Shown here in pieces: positions 13,783-16,802 of a DNA stretch of 16,802 bases. The translations under genes were made by a program, and so were the position numbers. Source of the DNA: Planctomycetota bacterium. GTDB taxonomy: Bacteria > Planctomycetota > Planctomycetia > Isosphaerales > Isosphaeraceae. The notes below the pieces were generated by a model. That model was given only the letters and a program-made list of their open reading frames with translations. It had not been told where the DNA came from and did no database searches. Where the stretch lies: NCBI GenBank assembly GCA_021818605.1, contig JAKAUH010001065.1, positions 1 through 16,802 of the forward strand, read 5' to 3'. Each line of letters opens with the position of its first letter. Within the stretch, counting starts at the first letter, position 1.

Positions 13783-15219
13783 ATGGACGACAAGCTGCTC
13801 GACACGCACCAGAAGGCTGTCCGGATCAATCTGGACAACTCCAAGTACGGCACGTTCGCCGAGATCGGGGCGGGCCAGGAGGTCGCGCGGTGGTTCTTCC
13901 GCGTCGGCGGGGCGGCCGGAACGATCGCCAAGAGCATCTCGGCGTATGACATGACCGTCTCCGATGCGATCTACGGCGCGGCGGGGCGATACGTCAGCCG
14001 GGGCCGGCTCGAGAAGATGCTGGCGTACGAGTTCGACCTGATGACCGAGCGATTGGCATGCAAGCGGGGCGAGAGCACGCGGTTCTTCGTCTTCGCTGAC
14101 ACGATCGCCGCCAAGAGCTACACCCGCACGGACAACTGGCACGGCTGGATGGGCATCCGGTTCCAGAACTGTCCCGGCTCCCCGCCGTCGCAGATCGTGC
14201 TGCACGTCAGCCTGCTCGATCGCGAATCCACCCTCCAGCAGGAGGCCGTCGGCATCCTGGGCGTCAACCTGGTCCACGCCGCGCTCTACGACGCCCAGCC
14301 GGTGACGCTCCTCCGCCACCTCCTCGATGGATTATCCTCCGAGCGGATCGACGTCGACCTGATCGAATTCTCCGGGCCAGCGTTCGCCGGGGTTGACAAC
14401 CGACTGATGAGCCTCGAACTGGTCCACTGCGGCCTGACCGAGGCGACCATGTTCACGCCCGACGGCAAGGTCGTCCAGCCCGCCGAGGTGTTCTACAAGA
14501 AGCCGATCCTGATCGTCCGGGGCCGGTTCCGGCCGCTGACGAATCAGAACGTCGACATGCTGCATTGCGCGCTCAATCAGTTCGCCCGCGAGCCGGCCAA
14601 CCAGGGCGAGGACATCCTGGTCGTCGCCGAGATGACCCTGCGGCACCTCCAGCAGGGCGACGTGATCGACGACCGCGACTACCTCGACCGCGTCGACCTC
14701 ATCCGGACCCTCGGCCGGCCGGTGATGATCTCCAGCTTCGGCGAGTATTACCGCCTGGCGCAGTACCTCCAGCGCCACACGCAGAAGCTCATCGGCCTGG
14801 TGATGGGCATTCCGACGCTCCGCGAGCTGTTCGAGGAGAAGTACTACAACCACCTGGCCGGCGGCATCCTCGAATCCTTCGGACGGATGTTCAAGAACGA
14901 CCTGAAACTCTACGTGTATCCCCTGCTCGACCCGGAGGCGGGCGTCACGGCGACCGTCGCCGACTTCCGGCTGTCCGCGAAGCTCCAGCACCTGTACAAC
15001 TTCCTGGTCGACAGCGGGCACATCCAGCCGATCACCAACTACAAGCCCGAGTTCCTCGGCATCCTCTCGCCGCACGTCTACCGCAAGCTGCGCGAGGGAG
15101 ATCCCACCTGGGTCGACGACGTGCCGCCGAACGTCGCTCTCCTCATCTGCCAGCGGCACCTGCTGGGCTACGACCCCGACCGATACGAGTCGGCCACCGA
15201 GCTCGTCCCGCCCGATTGA
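13783..15219 (+). CDS. Conserved cytosolic protein of unknown function, 478 aa
   Basis: I recognise this as a conserved family seen in several bacterial phyla, with no function I can state. Automated names I recall for relatives (for example TonB-dependent receptor) do not fit: there is no signal peptide, TonB box or barrel-like pattern. The N-terminus holds a strikingly conserved-looking block, KYGTFAEIGAGQEVARWFFR then VGGAAGTIAKSISAYDMTVS (residues 21-60). Further blocks are FVFADTIAAKSY (102-113), GWMGIRFQ (121-128), EAVGILGVNLVHAALY (154-169), DNRLMSLELV (205-214), YKKPILIVRGRFRPLT (238-253) and the C-terminal ELFEEKYYNHLAGGILESFG (348-367). AEIGAGQEVARWF faintly recalls a Rossmann glycine-rich loop; that is only a hint. 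The ATG at 13783 is used because the conserved block starts just after it; the frame is open to 13681. It is divergent from the glycosyltransferase, with promoter candidates for both. The serine hydrolase gene follows after 126 bp. Confidence 0.85.
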   Translation: MDDKLLDTHQKAVRINLDNSKYGTFAEIGAGQEVARWFFRVGGAAGTIAKSISAYDMTVSDAIYGAAGRYVSRGRLEKMLAYEFDLMTERLACKRGESTRFFVFADTIAAKSYTRTDNWHGWMGIRFQNCPGSPPSQIVLHVSLLDRESTLQQEAVGILGVNLVHAALYDAQPVTLLRHLLDGLSSERIDVDLIEFSGPAFAGVDNRLMSLELVHCGLTEATMFTPDGKVVQPAEVFYKKPILIVRGRFRPLTNQNVDMLHCALNQFAREPANQGEDILVVAEMTLRHLQQGDVIDDRDYLDRVDLIRTLGRPVMISSFGEYYRLAQYLQRHTQKLIGLVMGIPTLRELFEEKYYNHLAGGILESFGRMFKNDLKLYVYPLLDPEAGVTATVADFRLSAKLQHLYNFLVDSGHIQPITNYKPEFLGILSPHVYRKLREGDPTWVDDVPPNVALLICQRHLLGYDPDRYESATELVPPD

Positions 15220-15274
15220 ACGGCCGCCCGGCGCCCGCCTGGCCAGAACAACCTCCTTGCCAGCACGGCCGTTC
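15218..15274 (+). repeat. 9-bp inverted repeat touching the stop codon of the 478-aa gene
   Basis: GAACGGCCG (15218-15226, beginning inside the TGA) pairs perfectly with CGGCCGTTC (15266-15274). A second stem, CTGGC (15239-15243) with GCCAG (15259-15263), nests inside the loop. There is no T-tract, so an ordinary intrinsic terminator is doubtful. It may end or stabilise the upstream mRNA ahead of the serine hydrolase gene. Confidence 0.35.
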
Positions 15275-15334
15275 TCCGCCATCATCCTTCGATACGATTC
15301 ACGCACCCGGCCACCCTCGGCCCCGTCTTGCCCC

Positions 15335-15339
15335 GGAGG
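15335..15339 (+). promoter_or_regulatory. Shine-Dalgarno fixing the serine hydrolase start
   Basis: GGAGG is followed by 6 nt and the ATG at 15346, which begins a clean signal peptide. This settles the start of the 3'-truncated gene. Confidence 0.75.
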
Positions 15340-15345
15340 ATCCCG

Positions 15346-16802
15346 ATGCCGCGCTGGCTCGCGCCCGCTGCCCTCGCCCTGACCGCGATCCTGGCCTGGT
15401 TGGCCCTGATCCCGGCACCGGCGCTTTCCCGCCAGGCCGCCACCGCCACGAAGTCGGATCGCAACACCCGGACGTCGTCCACGCCGACGTCGACGGACCC
15501 GCTCCGCGGGCTCGACGGCTACATCGAATCGGCCATGAAGGACTGGAAGATCCCGGGCCTGGCGATCGCCGTGGTCAAGGACGACCGCCTGGTGCATTCG
15601 CGCGGATTCGGCGTCCGCGAGCTGGGCAAGCCCGAGACGGTGACCCCGCGGACCATGTTCGCGATGGCCTCGCACACCAAGGCGTTCACCGCGACCGCGC
15701 TGGGGCTCCTGGTCGCCGAGGGGAAGATCGACTGGGACGACCCGGCCACGAAGTACCTGCCGTGGTTCCAGATGTCCGACCCCTACGTCACCCGCGAGCT
15801 GACCGTGCGCGACCTGCTCTGCCACCGCTGCGGGCTGGGCACCTGGCAGGGCGACCTGATGTGGTACGGCTCGGACCTGTCGCGCCGCGAGGTGCTCGAG
15901 CGCGTGAAGTTCCTCCCGCCCGAGTTCTCGTTCCGCAGCAAGTTCGGCTACTGCAACCTGGCGTTCGTCGCCGCGGGCGAGATCCTGACCGCGGTGACCG
16001 GACAATCGTGGGAAGAGACCCTCCGTCGCCGATTCTTCGAACCGATGGGCATGAATCGCACCAACACCGACCTCGGCGCGACCGAGCGCATGGACGACGT
16101 CGCCCGGCCGCACACCCTGGTCAAGGGGAAGATCGTGCCGGTCGCCTATCGCGAGACGAAGAACACGGCGCCCGCCGGGGCCATCAACTCGTGCGTCGAG
16201 GACTGGGCGCGATGGATCCGCCTCCAGCTCAACGAGGGCACGCTCGATGGCAAGCGGATCGTCCCGGCGGGGATCGTGAACGAGACGCGGACCCCGCAGA
16301 CCCTCCAGGCGACGCGGATCGCCGGGGGCAAGCTGAGTTTCTCAGCCTACGGGCTGGGCTGGGGGCTGCGCCAGTATCACGGACGGCTGCTCGTCACCCA
16401 TAGTGGCGGCCTGGACGGAATGCTCTCGCTGACGATCCTCGTGCCCGAGGAACGGCTGGGCGTCGTCGTGGTCACGAACTACGACGAGCAGGAATTCTAC
16501 GACGTGCTGCCCTATCACGTGGTCGATGCCTACCTCGACCTGCCTCCGTCCGACCGGAATGCCGCGATGCTCAGGGCCCGGAACGCGCGGATGCGCCGCC
16601 AGCGCGACGACGAGGAGAAGGAGCGATCCGCCAGGTCGATGCGGCCGAGCCTCGAGCCCTCGGGCTACGCGGGCGTCTACCATCATCCCGTGCTCGGCAA
16701 GGCGTCGATCTCGGCGAAGGACGGCAAGCTGTTCCTCCAGGTCGAGCGCAACCCAGGGCTCGCCGGCGAGCTGAAGCACCAGAAGTACGACACGTTCCGG
16801 GT
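15346..16802 (+). CDS. Secreted serine hydrolase, class C beta-lactamase/PBP-like (3' end outside window)
   Basis: The frame is open from the ATG at 15346 to the window edge (485 codons so far), so the protein is truncated only by the window. It starts with a signal peptide (MPRWLAPAALALTAILAWLA, cleavage probably around residues 26-30), then a Thr/Ser-rich linker. The beta-lactamase-related domain starts near residue 54 (LRGLDGYIESAMKDWKIPGL). All three active-site elements are visible: Ser109-X-X-Lys112 in MASHTKAF, Tyr202-X-Asn204 in FGYCNLAF, and His352-Ser353-Gly354 in VTHSGGLDG, which stands for the KTG triad. An Arg-rich helix (about 410-430) leads to a C-terminal region (SGYAGVYHHPVLGKASISAK) resembling DUF3471-type tails. 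Such proteins act on peptidoglycan-type peptides, esters or D-amino-acid amides in the periplasm; true drug resistance is not implied. The ribosome binding site is GGAGG, 6 nt upstream. Confidence 0.9.
   Translation, partial: MPRWLAPAALALTAILAWLALIPAPALSRQAATATKSDRNTRTSSTPTSTDPLRGLDGYIESAMKDWKIPGLAIAVVKDDRLVHSRGFGVRELGKPETVTPRTMFAMASHTKAFTATALGLLVAEGKIDWDDPATKYLPWFQMSDPYVTRELTVRDLLCHRCGLGTWQGDLMWYGSDLSRREVLERVKFLPPEFSFRSKFGYCNLAFVAAGEILTAVTGQSWEETLRRRFFEPMGMNRTNTDLGATERMDDVARPHTLVKGKIVPVAYRETKNTAPAGAINSCVEDWARWIRLQLNEGTLDGKRIVPAGIVNETRTPQTLQATRIAGGKLSFSAYGLGWGLRQYHGRLLVTHSGGLDGMLSLTILVPEERLGVVVVTNYDEQEFYDVLPYHVVDAYLDLPPSDRNAAMLRARNARMRRQRDDEEKERSARSMRPSLEPSGYAGVYHHPVLGKASISAKDGKLFLQVERNPGLAGELKHQKYDTFR

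Noticed and set aside
14332..16113. Minus-strand frame of 593 codons opposite the 478-aa gene and the serine hydrolase
   Set aside because: It is antisense to two supported genes and compositionally a shadow, with no start context or family.
14565..16403. Plus-strand frame of 612 codons in the alternative frame
   Set aside because: It is Pro/Arg-rich and overlaps two real genes in their own frames. The real serine hydrolase is in the frame starting at 15346.
1..16802. CRISPR arrays, tRNA/rRNA genes, insertion sequences, integrases or phage genes
   Set aside because: I looked for spaced direct repeats, cloverleaf-like and rRNA-like sequence, and transposase or integrase motifs, and saw none I could support by eye.

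Overview
The window is GC-rich bacterial chromosome (most coding stretches look like roughly 65-70% GC) and very probably comes from a planctomycete. The strongest sign is a DUF1559 protein at 9452-10438 with a prepilin-type N-terminus and the H-X9-DG motif near its C-terminus, a family greatly expanded in Planctomycetes. Secreted WD40 propellers and secreted enzymes with hydrophobic leaders fit the same group. The overall style resembles Isosphaeraceae, but that finer placement is inference.

Layout. (1) 1-270: the C-terminal tail of an unidentified plus-strand protein, followed by a hairpin terminator. (2) 521-3080, plus strand: adenine phosphoribosyltransferase (apt), then a class I/II aminotransferase translationally coupled (ATGA overlap) to a xylose-isomerase-like TIM-barrel enzyme. 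(3) 3128-8538, minus strand, read right to left: an SppA-type protease, a secreted clan GH-A-like glycoside hydrolase, and a secreted seven-bladed WD40 propeller. (4) 8539-8879: a gene-free stretch with a candidate sppA promoter, a strong palindrome and short direct repeats. (5) 8880-10935, minus strand, lower GC: a membrane-anchored Ig-like protein coupled by ATGA to a DUF1559 pseudopilin-like protein, then a decayed secreted Ig-like gene with two in-frame stops in an AT-rich patch. (6) 11394-13544, minus strand: a TraR/DksA zinc-finger protein with a long Gly-rich tail, and a GT4-type glycosyltransferase that lacks the usual EX7E glutamates. (7) 13783-16802, plus strand: a 478-aa conserved protein of unknown function, divergent from the glycosyltransferase, and a secreted class C beta-lactamase-like serine hydrolase that runs off the window.

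How the genes fit together. Most of the window is ordinary chromosomal housekeeping and cell-envelope content. The accessory-looking part is 8.6-11.4 kb, where base composition drops, a paralogue has decayed and DUF1559 sits in a small translationally coupled operon. I see no CRISPR array, tRNA, rRNA, insertion sequence, integrase or phage gene. I also see no gene cluster that clearly amounts to a new defence or metabolic system. The best candidates for novelty are the 478-aa orphan family, the DksA-like protein with its tail, and the DUF1559/Ig-like mini-operon.
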